Shown piece by piece: positions 55,329 through 64,000 of a stretch of DNA of 64,000 bases. Both the position numbers and the translations under genes were made by a program. Position 1 is the stretch's first letter. Every line of letters starts with the position of its first letter. Source of the stretch: Closterium sp. NIES-65 (lineage: Eukaryota; Streptophyta; Zygnematophyceae; Desmidiales; Closteriaceae); NCBI GenBank assembly GCA_948144175.1, contig CANXME010002068.1, positions 3,844,001-3,908,000 on the forward strand, read 5' to 3'. The notes under the pieces are model-generated. The model was given only the letters and a program-made list of their open reading frames with translations, was not told the origin of the DNA and made no database searches.

Positions 55329-55455
55329 CACCCCCACAGCCAAAGTGGGGTGTAATCAGCAGAGCAAGCAAAGCAGGACAAGCTCAGGGTGGATCACAAT
55401 GTCACCACACATTCTGAGCACAAGTTCAAGAAGCAATAGTTTAAAGTTCACAATT
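55329..55455 (-). mobile_element. C12 3' untranslated end with polypurine hairpin
   Basis: Next to the LTR the minus strand reads CACCCCACTTTGGCTGTGGGGG then TG, a polypurine tract whose G-run pairs with a preceding C-run. Stem bases differ from C5/C9/C13 on both sides, keeping the pairing. It then matches the usual 3' untranslated sequence (CTTGTGCTCAGAATG) but no RNase H follows; repeat Q takes its place. Confidence 0.68.
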
Positions 55456-55958
55456 ATGAGCAAAGCTAGAGGCTATCGCAGAGGGCTAGTGTGGAGGAGG
55501 AGGGACTATGAGAGGAGAGGAGGTAATGGGCGGCAGCTGAAGCTGCTGGCACACGGCGCAACTGGAGCAACTGGCACACGGGCAACTGGAGCAACTGGCA
55601 CACTGGCAACTGGAGCAACTGGCACACGGGTTACTGGAGTAACTGGCTCCGCGGCTAAAAGTAGCGGCAGACGAGCAACGGACTCACGGGCGACTGGAGC
55701 AACGGGCTCACGGGCGACTGGCGCAACGGGCTCACGGGCGACTGACGCAACAATCTCAAGGGCGACTGGAGCTGCTGGCTTCTCGGCGGCCACCCCCTTC
55801 AACCTCCCCAAACTATCCCACCCCCATTTCACACACACCCTACTGCACCCCTAGGGTCACTCACATGTCACCCCCCTAGCACCACTCCTTCGTCTCCCAC
55901 ACACCCACCCTCCTCAACGGCAGCTGCAGCAGCGGGAGACGGAGGAGGAAAAGCAGGG
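55456..55958 (+). repeat. Dispersed repeat Q, copy 2, with 24-bp minisatellite
   Basis: About eight variants of GCAACTGGAGCAACTGGCAC plus four bases (55558-55770) are followed by GGCGGCCACCCCCTTCAACC and a C-rich tail. C13 is inserted at its end, with CAGGG duplicated; the tail resumes at 63109 with CACACCCGCCACCCCC, matching copy 1 (about 3720-3760, minus). It has no recognisable gene. Confidence 0.68.
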
Positions 55959-56089
55959 TGAGAAGATGAGAACTAGAATGAATGAACTATGAAACAGTTG
56001 GGTACAAGTACTAACTCTAATTGGGTTGTACCCCATATGGGCTACCCCACTACAGCCTACACAAAATCATAAGCTATAATGTTCTGACA
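55959..56089 (-). repeat. C13 3' LTR
   Basis: 131 bp, TGTCAGAACATTATAGC to TTCTCATCTTCTCA on the minus strand, paired with 62973-63103. Confidence 0.93.
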
Positions 56090-56114
56090 CACCCCCATAG
56101 GCAAAGTGGGGGAG
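56090..56114 (-). other. C13 polypurine tract in a hairpin
   Basis: CCCCCACTTTGCCTATGGGGG then TG and the LTR on the minus strand. Confidence 0.78.
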
Positions 56115-56299
56115 AACAAGCGGTCACAAGACCAGTCAAGCAAAGCAAAGCAAAGCAAGCTTAGGGTGGATCACAAAGTCACCACACATTCCGAGCACAA
56201 GTTCAAGGCCACAAGGCCAGTTCACATGTTTGAGTACATATATAAAGAAAGCTAGACAAGCAAGAGCAGGTCTATATATATGTAACAGTACAAGCAAGG

Positions 56300-57631
56300 T
56301 CAAGAGGTGAGCAAGTAAGGCAAGACAGGCACAAGACCAAGCTGAGTACAGAAGCGCTGATGATCACAAGGCGCAAGTGCCTTGGTGAAAACATCAGCAA
56401 TGTTGGCCTCAGAGGCCACGTACGCAAGTCGCAACTGACCACGCTGCTGCAACTCACGAGCAAGAAAGTAGCGGAGAGCAATGTGCTTCGTTCTATGCTC
56501 CATGCGCTGCTTCCGACACAAGGCTGGCATGGCCTTGTTGTCTACGTACAGCACCGGAGGGGAACGAGGCGGCTCTCCGAGGTCAGTCATCAGGTAGGTA
56601 AGCCAGCGAAGCTCCTGTGCAGCCATGGCCCCGGCGTAGATCTCAGCCTCACAACTAGAGCCGAGAACAGAAGACGAGCGAGTAGCCCGCCACGAAACAG
56701 AGCCGGAACCAAGGCTGAAGGTGTAACCCTGTGACGACCGCTGCGTAGCCTGGTCGTCAGCCCAAGAAGCGTCCGCGAGCCCAGTGAGGACCACTGGACT
56801 GCGCCCTCCAAGCACTAGCCCCATGCCCGACGTACTGCACAAGTAGCGCAACACCCTCTTCGCTGCAGCCATGTGCTCTGGTCTGTGTCTCCCAGGAGCA
56901 ACATAGCGTGCAAGAATGCTAAGAGGGTATGCAAGGTCAGGTCGTGTGCAGGTCATCAGGTACATGAGGCAGCCAACAAGCTCTGGGTACGGGCCACTCG
57001 ACTCTACGGACTCATCCGAAGGCAGAGCTGAGAGCGAGTGGCGAGTAGACAGAGGAGTGGCCTGAGGCGAGGAGTACGTGAAGCCGAAGCGCTGAAGGAC
57101 CTGCTGCACCATGTGTGACTGAGTCAGGGTAATGGTGCGGCGTGCTCTGTCCCGGGTGATCTGCAAGCCAAGGTAGCTGCGCAGTTCACCCAGGTCTGTG
57201 CACGTGTGTCTCTTCTGCAGCTCGAACTTCACGTGGGCGAGTCCAGCAGTGTCAGCTGTGGCAAAGATCAAGTCGTCGACGTACACGAGGATGTAGAACG
57301 GCGGCAGAGAGGTGTCGGTGCGTAGAAACAGCGACGGGTCAGCAGTAGAGGGAGCAAACCCAAGAGCCGCAAGTGTAGTCCTCAGTGTGTCGTGCCACTC
57401 GCGCGGTGCCTGGCGGAGACCGTAAGTCCCAGTGAAGCCAGGTGGACGGCGCAACCAGATCTCCTCGTGCAGGCTACCCTGCATGAAAGCAGTGCTGAAG
57501 TCAAGGGAGTGAAGCTCGTAGTCACGCTGAGCTGCTACGTGTAGCAGCACCCGCAGAGTGGTCATCTTCGGGGTGGGAGAGAAGGTCTGAAAGTAGTCAA
57601 CTCCCTGCCGCTGACTAAAGCCACGAGCCAC
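56300..57631 (-). pseudogene. pol: C13 reverse transcriptase and RNase H
   Basis: A 443-codon frame from RYVARGFSQRQGVDYF region to LLTS and TGA. RT keeps TAFMQGSLHEEIW and YVDDLIFATAD; RNase H has LADASWADD, SSCEAEIYAGAM and YVDNKAM. In the RT the 13 residues between GFTGT and YGLRQAP (FPPGTQW region) are missing by an in-frame 39-bp deletion at about 57425. Upstream, about 145 bp of RT (QWQAAMDAEMASWK to GSPPV) are lost at 57632-57650 and the frames on the two sides differ, so RT cannot be made from this copy. Confidence 0.88.
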
Positions 57632-57650
57632 GTACCGCGCCTTGAACCCA

Positions 57651-60600
57651 CTAAGAGGAGTAGGGACCCTCTACGGCCTCCGCGTAAGAGCGCGGAGTCG
57701 GGATGTCTAGTGCATCCGGGTCTCCCTCAGGGGTAAGCAGTACGGACGCGAGATGACGTGAAGCAGCAGCCAGACACTGGAACTCCTCCTGCCTGTCCTC
57801 AAGGACGTCCGTCCCAAGAGCAAACTCACCCCTGACGGACGGAGGACAGACAGACGCAGACTCAGCAACAAGACTAGCAGCGTAGTCTAGACGACAGCGA
57901 GCAGCAAAGTCGACGAGCTCAGCAACAAGAGCAGACGCAGCAGTGGACTCAAAGGAGGGGTCAGTGACGACAGTAGCAAGGAGACGCGTGACAGTAGGAC
58001 TGGCAGCACGAAGAGAGTCCGACTCAGGGTCGGCAAGCACAGGAAGAGACGACTCAGGAGGAGAGGGCAAAGGGGCACACAGAGGAGCAGTGGACGGACG
58101 CAGAGACATCCGGTGAGTGCCAGGGACAGAAGGAGGACGCTGACGCGAACTGCGACCACTAGTGCGAGCAGCACAAACAGGGGACGCAGGACGAGACCCA
58201 GGCTCACGACGCTCAGCAAGACCTCCAGTAGGACCAGTGTACGGAGAAGGAAAAGGCAGTGGGGAGACCGGTGGTAACTGCGACTGCGACTGGACAGACG
58301 GTGGACACTCTAAGGGAGGAGGAAGACCAAGAACCTGCTGAAGGAGCGGAACAAAGTACGGCCGAGGCCGCGCGGTGACTCCAGACACAGCAGGGACAGC
58401 ACCACTACCCCCAGCGGCAGCACCAGCGTCAACAGCACCTCCAGCTCCAGTACCTCCAGCAGAACCAGTAGCACCCGCAGCAGGACCGCCGTCAGGACTG
58501 ACAGCAGTAACCTCAGCGCCAACACCCTCAGCAGCTCTGACTCCAGTAGCACTCGCAGGACTAGCACCTCCGAGACCGACGGCACCAGCACCCTCAGCAG
58601 CCGAAGAAGCACCAGCTCCAGTAGTACGCCTCCAGCGCCGGGCAAACCACTCGCGCAGCTCCTGTGGAGAGAGTGGCTCCCGCCGAGACGAAGCACCCGG
58701 AGAACCAGCAGGCCCAGCACCGCCAGACGCCACACGAGCAGGTCCAGCGGCCGCGGGCTCCGCACCCCCAGGCTCAGTAGCTTCAGACTCAGCACCCCCA
58801 GGCTCAGCAGCTCCAGACGCAGCACCCCCAGGCGAAGGACCCCCAGACTCAGCACCCCGAGTCGTAGCACCCCCAGGCTCAGCACCCCCAGGCTCAGCAC
58901 CCCCAGTCGCAGCATCCTCAGACGCAGCACCCCCAGGCTCAGCACCCACGCGCGCAGCACCCCCAGAGTCAGCACCCCCAGGCTCAGCACCCGCAGCAGT
59001 ACCAGAGTCACCAGCAACCTCGACCGGCTCAACTGCATCTACCTGGGACAGACCTGAAGGGGCAGGATCCTGAGGGGGGAGGGGGTCTACCGGGGGGGGA
59101 CGTGGCACAAGGAAGTGCGGTAGCAGGGGGAGGGAAGGAGTGCGGTAGGGGAAGAGGCGGTAGTAGGGTACTGACTCGTCGAACGTGACGTCCTGGGAGG
59201 ACAGAACACGGCGAGAGGTGGGGTGGTAGAACAGCCACCCAGGGGCGTCAGGGGGGAAGCCAAGGAAGACACAGGGAGCAGCACGAGGGGACAGCTTGTC
59301 CGCAAACAAGTCGCGGACACTAGCCCGAGATCCCCAGACACGGAACGCAGACGCCTCGCCGACCTTCCCCGTCCACAGCAAGGCTGGGGAGGTCTCCGGT
59401 CTAGAGACCCTGGGGTGAAGGTTGATCTGATGCGCCGCGTACCGAACCGCAAACGGCCACAGAAAATGGGGGGCAGCCGCATGCATCATGGACGTACAAG
59501 CGACGTCCATGACCATGCCAATGCGGCGCTCAGCAATCCCATTTTGCTGTGGAGAGTCCGGAAGCGTAAAGGTCTGGCGGATGCCTCGCGCACGACAGTA
59601 GGCTCGCAGAAGGCCAGAGGAGAACTCTCCGCCTCGGTCAGAGTGCAGACGCAGAACAGGAAAGTCCGAGCCGAAGCTCCTCCTGAGCTGGAGACGAGCT
59701 GCGCAGATCCAGTCGATCAACACCTCAGTGACATCACCCTTGCTGCGCAAGGGGAAGACTGTGGTGTAACGCGAGTAATCGTCAACCACCAGCAGGAAGT
59801 AGCGCTCGTGACCCTGTCCACGGACGCGGGCCGGGCCCCACACGTCCATGTGAAGCGTCTGCAGCGGGGCCTCTGTCGGGGGAAACTGAGAGGAGTGAGG
59901 GGCAGCTAGGAGCCGCCCCTCGACACAGGGACACAGGAAGGACCAGGCCCCGGAGGAAGGGGAGGGAGGGACCGGGGAAGACGAGAGACAAGGACACGGG
60001 AAGCCATGCCAGAGGAGAGTCTCGTGAGACAGGAGGCGACACGAGCAAGGGACAGACTCAGGACCAGACCTGGACGCTGCAGCAAACACCTGACCCGACG
60101 CAGCTACCTGACCAGACGCAGTGACTGGAGGAGACTCAGTGGTCAGTGTGTACAGGCTCGACCCCGGCCGACGTGTAAACGTGGCCAGGTGTCGGCCTGT
60201 CCGAGCGTCCGTGCAGTGGGTCACCCGCTGACTCGCAGGAGTGAACTGGTGAACCCCCGTATCCTGCAGGTCAGCACCACTCACCAAGTTTGTAGAGAAC
60301 GAGGGGAGGTAAAGACCAGACAAGGTGCCAGAGGGGGCAGCCGGACACGGGAGGACACTGGAGAAGTGAGAGAGGACAAGACCCCCAGAGGGGTTTGCCA
60401 GGGAGACTGCAACTGGCGGACCAAGCCGCGTGAGTGTGGTGCGGTCTCGAAAGAAGGAGCGAGAAGCCCCTGAGTCAAGTGTGAAGGTGAGGGAGGCCGA
60501 AGCCGACGTGGTACCTGAGAGCGCAGACTCACCAGCACCTGAGGGTGCGGACGCACTGGGACCTAGAGCAGCAGCCTCACCAGTACCTAGAGCAGTAGTA

Positions 60601-60942
60601 CCAATGCCTGGGTCGGGCGGGAAACACCGGTAACAGTCACCCTCATCACTAATAGTCACAGCATACATGGCAGCAAGGATAGCATCAAAGTCAAGATCAA
60701 AGACAGCTACGTCTGCCCTAGACAGCTCTCCCCAGCGGGGGATCTCACTAGCCTCCGGGAACTGCTGACGCCAAGCGTCCGTCAGGCGGCCAAAGCAGCG
60801 CTGGGTGGGGTGAGCACCCCCACACTGCTCACCCGCGCGGTCGCCGGAGCGGAGGACGTAGGTGCACGGGCCAAAACCCCCACCACGCTGACGCTGCGTG
60901 TACCACTCACGGAGCTGCTGAGGAGGGGGGATGTCCCGAAAA

Positions 60943-60974
<32 letters not shown>

Positions 60975-61346
60975 CTGACCACTCCCGGTGCCGCTCCGCT
61001 GAGAAGTGCCACCCCGACCAGCTCCACGTCCTCCACCACCGCCGCCTCCACCTTCGCCGCCACCGCCGCCTCCGCTCCCACCGCTACCGCCACCGCCGTC
61101 TCCGCCTCCGCCGCTGCCACCGCCACCTCCACCCCCGCCACCACTCCCACCGCCACCCCCACTCCCCCCGCCGCCCCCACCGCCACCTCCACCACCCCCG
61201 CTAGCCCCACCCGCGCCCTTGCCCCCCTTGCCCTTGCCAGAGCGGCGTCTCCCGCTAGGGGCAGACGCCGCACCGACCGAGTCAAGACCAACGAGGTCGG
61301 CCGCAGCAGCAGAGGCACAGAGGGCAACAGGGGGGAAGGGGAACAC
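57651..61346 (-). pseudogene. gag-pol: C13 gag C-part, protease, integrase, linker
   Basis: An open frame of 1231 codons. It contains the poly-Gly domain, nine Gln, and the Cys/His segment GPCTYVLRSGDRAGEQC-GGAH-PTQRC. Protease is FTLDSGASRSFF. The gag-pre-integrase is damaged: after LLWH the RLGHPSLPRLRG residues are lost and a short out-of-frame stretch follows before VEGR. Integrase has LHMDVWGP, LHSDRGGEF and NGIAERRIG. A GGAEP-type linker (58740-59000), an Ala/Gly and Pro-rich linker, and the first RT residues (DIPTPRSYAEAVEGPYSS) end at a stop created by the RT deletion. The first codons (MFPFPPVALC) are out of frame; a one-base deletion near 61317 separates it from the gag start. Confidence 0.88.
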
Positions 61347-61462
61347 CCCTCAAAGATGGGGTTGCGAGGGTCACCACGAGAGGCTCCTACAGCGACTATG
61401 CTCTTCTCCGCTGCTAGGAGGGCCTTCTCTAGGAGGTCAACAGTGAGAGTGGTGGGACAGAC

Positions 61463-61981
61463 TTAGAGGAAGTGGTCCTTGACTACGCGAAGGGAGTCAT
61501 GGAGGCGAGTGACTATATAATAGAGAGTGATGTACATGGGGGGGGGATTCTTGGCGCAGAACTCAGCAGGAAGTGCGGCGCGGTAGCGAGTGTCAACGAC
61601 TGTGGGAAAGGCAGCAAGGTCAGGAAAGAGGTACGGTAGCATAAGGCGGCTCAGTGCAGCAGTGGCAGGGGAAGAGTAGCGCGCAACTACAGCGTCGTAT
61701 AAGGTGTGAGCACTCTTGTACTGACTAAAGTGCGCGCGCTCAGAGGTAGGCAGGTGGCGACGCACAGCAAGACGTGCAGCAGCATCGCGCGTGGCCCACT
61801 GGGAGCGAACAGTGGGGTCAGCATCAGCAGCAGGGGCAGGAGAGGCGCTAGAGGTGAGGTCAAAGAGGGAGAGACCGTCTGCCCTATCGCACTGTAAGAA
61901 GAGCTGCAGGTCATCTACCCAAACATCAAAGTCAATGGCTCGACCCTCAGCGTCAAAAGCGAGAACACTAGGGGAAGCCAT
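61463..61981 (-). pseudogene. gag: C13 gag N-terminal part
   Basis: The start at 61981 gives MASPSVLAFDAEGRAIDF. The Gag domain continues to KDHFL, then TAA at 61463-61465 where sisters have Ser-Val-Cys-Pro. A 24-bp loss removes the ADLITHLRT segment before DTRYRAALP. The Pro run (9 G after an A, 61538-61546) keeps the frame. Together with the deletion near 61317 this separates gag from the long downstream frame. Confidence 0.85.
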
Positions 61982-62943
61982 GATAGTAGTAGACTAGCGA
62001 GACCAACTGTAGGACAGGGGCAGTGCAGTGAAAGAAGCGCTGGTCTCACCAGACAGGGCAAGTCGGGCAGCTCAGTAGTGCAGTAACACGGCAACACGGC
62101 TGCTCGGGCGGCTCAGTAGCGACTGCAGCTCCGCGGCACCGGCGACTCGGCTGATCAGGCGGCTCGGGCGGCTCGGGCGGCTCGGGCTTGCTCGGGCGGC
62201 TCGGGCGGCTCGGGTGGCTCAGGCGGCTCGGGCGGCTCGGGCGACTCGGGCGGCTCGGGTGGCTCGGGCGGCTCGGGCTGTTGTGGCAGCTCGGGCGGCG
62301 CGGGCGATGTAGGGCGGCAGGGCCGCTGGTGAACGGTGGCGGGGCCGCTGAGTAGGGCGGCGGGGCCGCAGGAGTAGGGCGGCGGGGCCGTAGGAGTAGG
62401 GCGGCGGGGCCGCAGGAGTAGGGCAGCGGGGCCGCAGGAGTAGGGCGGCGGGGCCGCAGGAGTAGGGCGGCGGGTCCGTAGGAGTAGGGCGGCGGGGCCG
62501 CAGGAGTAGGGCGGCGGGGCCGCAGGAGTAGGGCGGCGGGGCCGCATGAGGAGGGCGGCGGGGCCGCAGGAGTAGGGTGGCGGGGCCGCAGGAGTAGGGC
62601 GGCGGGGCCGCAGGAGTAGGGCGGCGGGTCCTCAGGAGTAGGGCGGCAGGGGCCGGTGCAGAAGGGCGGCGAGGCCGCTGAGCAGGGCAGCGGGGCCGCG
62701 AGGTAGGGCGACGGGGCCGCGTGGGCGGCGGTGCCGCGAGGTAGGGCGGCGGGGCCGAGAGGTAGGGCGGCGGGGCCGCGAGTACGCGTGGCGGGACCGA
62801 AGCGACGGGCGGCGGGGCCGAGGCGACGTGCAGCGGGGCCGCTAGGGGAAAGGGCTGCTAGGGCGGCTCGACGAAGTGCAACTCGGGCGGAGCGCGCTTC
62901 GGGCAGGAAAAAAAAAAGGTCGATGTGGTGGGCCCTAGGCACA
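61982..62943 (-). repeat. C13 leader with minisatellites
   Basis: A GGCTCGGGC 9-bp array (62160-62285) is followed by a very regular 22-bp array (62340-62650) of GGGGCCGCAGGAGTAGGGCG plus GC, then looser units to 62870. An A-tract (62908-62917) and GGGCCC follow. A 415-codon Pro-rich frame (63293 to 62046) crosses the 5' LTR and leader and is probably fortuitous. Confidence 0.72.
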
Positions 62944-62972
62944 GCTCCCACGGGGGAACCTGCTCGATACCA
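62944..62972 (-). other. C13 primer-binding site and hairpin
   Basis: The minus strand reads TGGTATCGAGCAG after the LTR, then GTTCCC-CCGT-GGGAGC; the second pair is U-G in RNA, the rest is paired. Confidence 0.78.
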
Positions 62973-63103
62973 TGAGAAGATGAGAACGAGAATGAATGAA
63001 CTATGAAACAGTTGGGTACAAGTACTAACCCTAATTGGGTTGTACCCCATATGGGCTACCCCACTACAGCCTACACAAAAGCATAAGCTATAATGTTCTG
63101 ACA
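62973..63103 (-). repeat. C13 5' LTR
   Basis: 131 bp; differs from the 3' LTR at three positions and is flanked outside by CAGGG. Confidence 0.93.
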
Positions 63104-63108
63104 CAGGG

Positions 63109-63390
63109 GACCGCGCACACCCGCCACCCCCATACCCGTCACCCCCATACCCTGAGTGTGCGGTAAGCAAGCTCAGGTGTGCGGGAAGCATGCACAAGCG
63201 TGCGGGAAGCGAACTCGGGTGTGCGCTAAGCAAACGCAGGTGTGTGGGGAGGGGGGGCCGCAGGGCGACACGCGGGTCGACGGGGACGGGCACACCGGTC
63301 GCCAGAGGCGGCGCGCGGGTCGACGGGGCCGCCGCGAAGGGCGACGGGGAGCCGCGCGCGGGTTGACGAGGCCGCCGCGAAGGGCGACGA
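63109..63390. repeat. Q tail, 21-22-bp tandem repeat and GC-rich array
   Basis: After C13 the Q tail continues (CACACCCGCCACCCCCATACC). At 63155-63250 four to five units like GTGTGCGGGAAGCATGCACA (21-22 bp) follow. At 63250-63390 a GGGGCCGCCGCGAAGGGCGACG array resembles the leader arrays of minus-strand short-LTR copia elements. The latter may be the leader of C12, whose 3' LTR lies at 55156. Confidence 0.55.
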
Positions 63391-63763
63391 TGTGAGGATC
63401 TGGGATCGAGCTCAGAAAAGATGATTCAAATTGAATTGAATGATCACCTGAGTACAACACGAGGCTATATATAGGCTCGACACAAGGCCCCGTAACCAGG
63501 TGTTACGCGAAGGTTCCGCGGGTCGTGAAGCGTCCCGAACAGATCCTTACCGAATTCGGTAGAAGGCAATTCGGTGGCAACCGAAAAGCCAGAATTCGGT
63601 GCACGCAACCTAGCTCGGTGCTATAACTATAATAAAATATAGGAAAGCAACTAGCTTAGGAAATCAAGCAATTCATGCATGCATATGATTATCCTATGCT
63701 AGAAATAGCATAATAAAGTAAAGGCAAGCAAGCATAGCTGGCATAAGCCGTCGTACTCTCACA
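63391..63763 (-). repeat. Gypsy G2 3' LTR
   Basis: 373 bp, TGTGAGAGTACGACGG to CCCAGATCCTCACA on the minus strand. Its first 126 bp match G0 at 1-126. It has ATTCGGT-type repeats (63550-63602, including ACCGAATTCGGT) and a TATATATA within the palindrome GAGGCTATATATAGGCTC (63461-63478), a likely TATA box. The flank at its inner side is a polypurine tract and pol, so it is the 3' LTR of an element running off the right edge. Confidence 0.88.
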
Positions 63764-63773
63764 CGTCCCCCCC
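63764..63773 (-). other. G2 polypurine tract
   Basis: On the minus strand AGGGGGGGACG stands directly before the LTR and just after the pol stop codon. Confidence 0.78.
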
Positions 63774-63998
63774 TCAAAGCTGGGTGGCGTGAGATACACC
63801 CTGCTTGACAAGATAGTCCTTGAGAGCACGGCGTGCGTTGCCCATATCAGCTTCTGCAACCGAACTGTCCTCAGTGGGGTCGTATCCCTTCCAGCGTATC
63901 AGGAACTCAAGGGTCTTGCCACCGCGGCGCAGATGGGTGAGAACGCGCTCGATCTCGTACTCGGGTTCATCCTGTATGAGAACAGGTGGTGGTGGCGG
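63774..63998 (-). CDS. pol: G2 integrase C-terminus with chromodomain (partial)
   Basis: 74 codons and TGA, entering from the right edge. After PPPPPVLIQDEP comes EYEIERVLTHLRRGGKTLEF, LIRWKGYDPTEDSSVAEADM and GNARRALKDYL. The YEIERVL start, the F-L-I-R-W-K-G-Y core and the E-D-S-S-x-x-x-A-D spacing are those of a chromodomain, as found at the C-terminus of integrase in Ty3/gypsy chromoviruses, where it helps direct insertion to modified chromatin. All three aromatic-cage-type positions appear occupied by Tyr or Trp, but the third is less certain. The rest of pol is outside the window. No lesion is visible in this part. Confidence 0.85.
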   Translation of the reverse strand, partial: PPPPPVLIQDEPEYEIERVLTHLRRGGKTLEFLIRWKGYDPTEDSSVAEADMGNARRALKDYLVKQGVSHATQL

Positions 63999-64000
63999 TA

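Larger units (their letters stand above)
55959..63103 (-). mobile_element. Copia element C13, full length
   Basis: 7145 bp with complete 131-bp LTRs at both ends and an exact target duplication CAGGG (55954-55958 and 63104-63108). LTRs differ at 3 of 131 positions. The minus strand holds primer site, leader, gag, protease, IN, linker, RT, RNase H and polypurine tract. It is inactive: one stop and a one-base deletion in gag, a zinc-finger deletion, and two deletions in RT. Confidence 0.93.

Noticed and set aside
62340..62650. Regular 22-bp array as a CRISPR-like structure
   Set aside because: Units are contiguous without spacers and lie in a retrotransposon leader of a eukaryotic genome.

Overview
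The window is almost entirely LTR retrotransposon DNA. I recognise no intact host gene, rRNA or tRNA. Two superfamilies occur. Ty1/copia elements (order gag-PR-IN-RT-RNase H, primer site of the initiator-Met type TGGTATCAGAGC) make up most of the sequence. Ty3/gypsy pieces lie at both edges and near 54.2-55.2 kb, and the right-edge one encodes a C-terminal chromodomain (a chromovirus). This mix points to a green-lineage genome. The very GC-rich copia group with Gly-rich Gag reminds me of streptophyte algae such as Closterium, but that is recollection and needs a database search.

Most copies belong to one 'short-LTR copia group': LTRs of about 120-135 bp starting TGTCA and ending CA, a hairpin just after the primer site, a GC-rich minisatellite leader of about 1 kb, Gag with a poly-Gly domain and an unusual Cys/His motif, an Asp-Ser-Gly protease, DDE integrase, a repetitive linker, YVDD reverse transcriptase, RNase H, and a polypurine tract inside a hairpin. 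C2 is a different copia element with 1.24-kb LTRs and a classical CCHC knuckle.

Layout. 1-126 gypsy LTR (G0), apparently inserted in C1. 127-3227 C1 (-), itself in the 5' LTR of C2. 3228-14030 C2 (+), whose 5' LTR is broken again by repeat Q and C3 (-, 4135-7425). 14031-14217 tandem remnant of C2. 14218-25541 C4 (+), carrying C5 (-, 15451-19655, target duplication AATGG), the youngest copy, with an uninterrupted IN-RT-RNase H frame. 25542-32607 C6 (-), joined tail to tail with C4. 32608-33538 and 40414-40880 non-TE DNA on either side of C7 (+, 33539-40413), which holds a solo LTR (34132-34986, target duplication CCCTA). 40881-44357 C8 (-) with a Gln/Glu/Arg-rich linker. 44358-53244 C9 (-), split by C10 (+, 48042-50326). 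53245-54226 pol fragment C11 (+). 54227-55155 gypsy G1 (+). 55156-55455 3' end of C12 (-). 55456-55958 and 63109-63390 repeat Q and flank, split by C13 (-, 55959-63103, target duplication CAGGG), the only short-LTR copy with both complete LTRs and an exact target duplication. 63391-64000 3' LTR and chromodomain end of gypsy G2 (-).

All elements except C5 have stops, frameshifts or deletions in gag or pol. C5 has intact enzymes but no gag, protease, primer site or U5, so any mobility would need proteins and RNA signals from other copies. The observations most worth checking are the conserved hairpins at the primer site and polypurine tract, the non-canonical Gag motif, the 10-bp-phased TCATGA array in the C2 LTR, repeat Q as possible cargo of a defective element, and the coiled-coil-like linker of C8.
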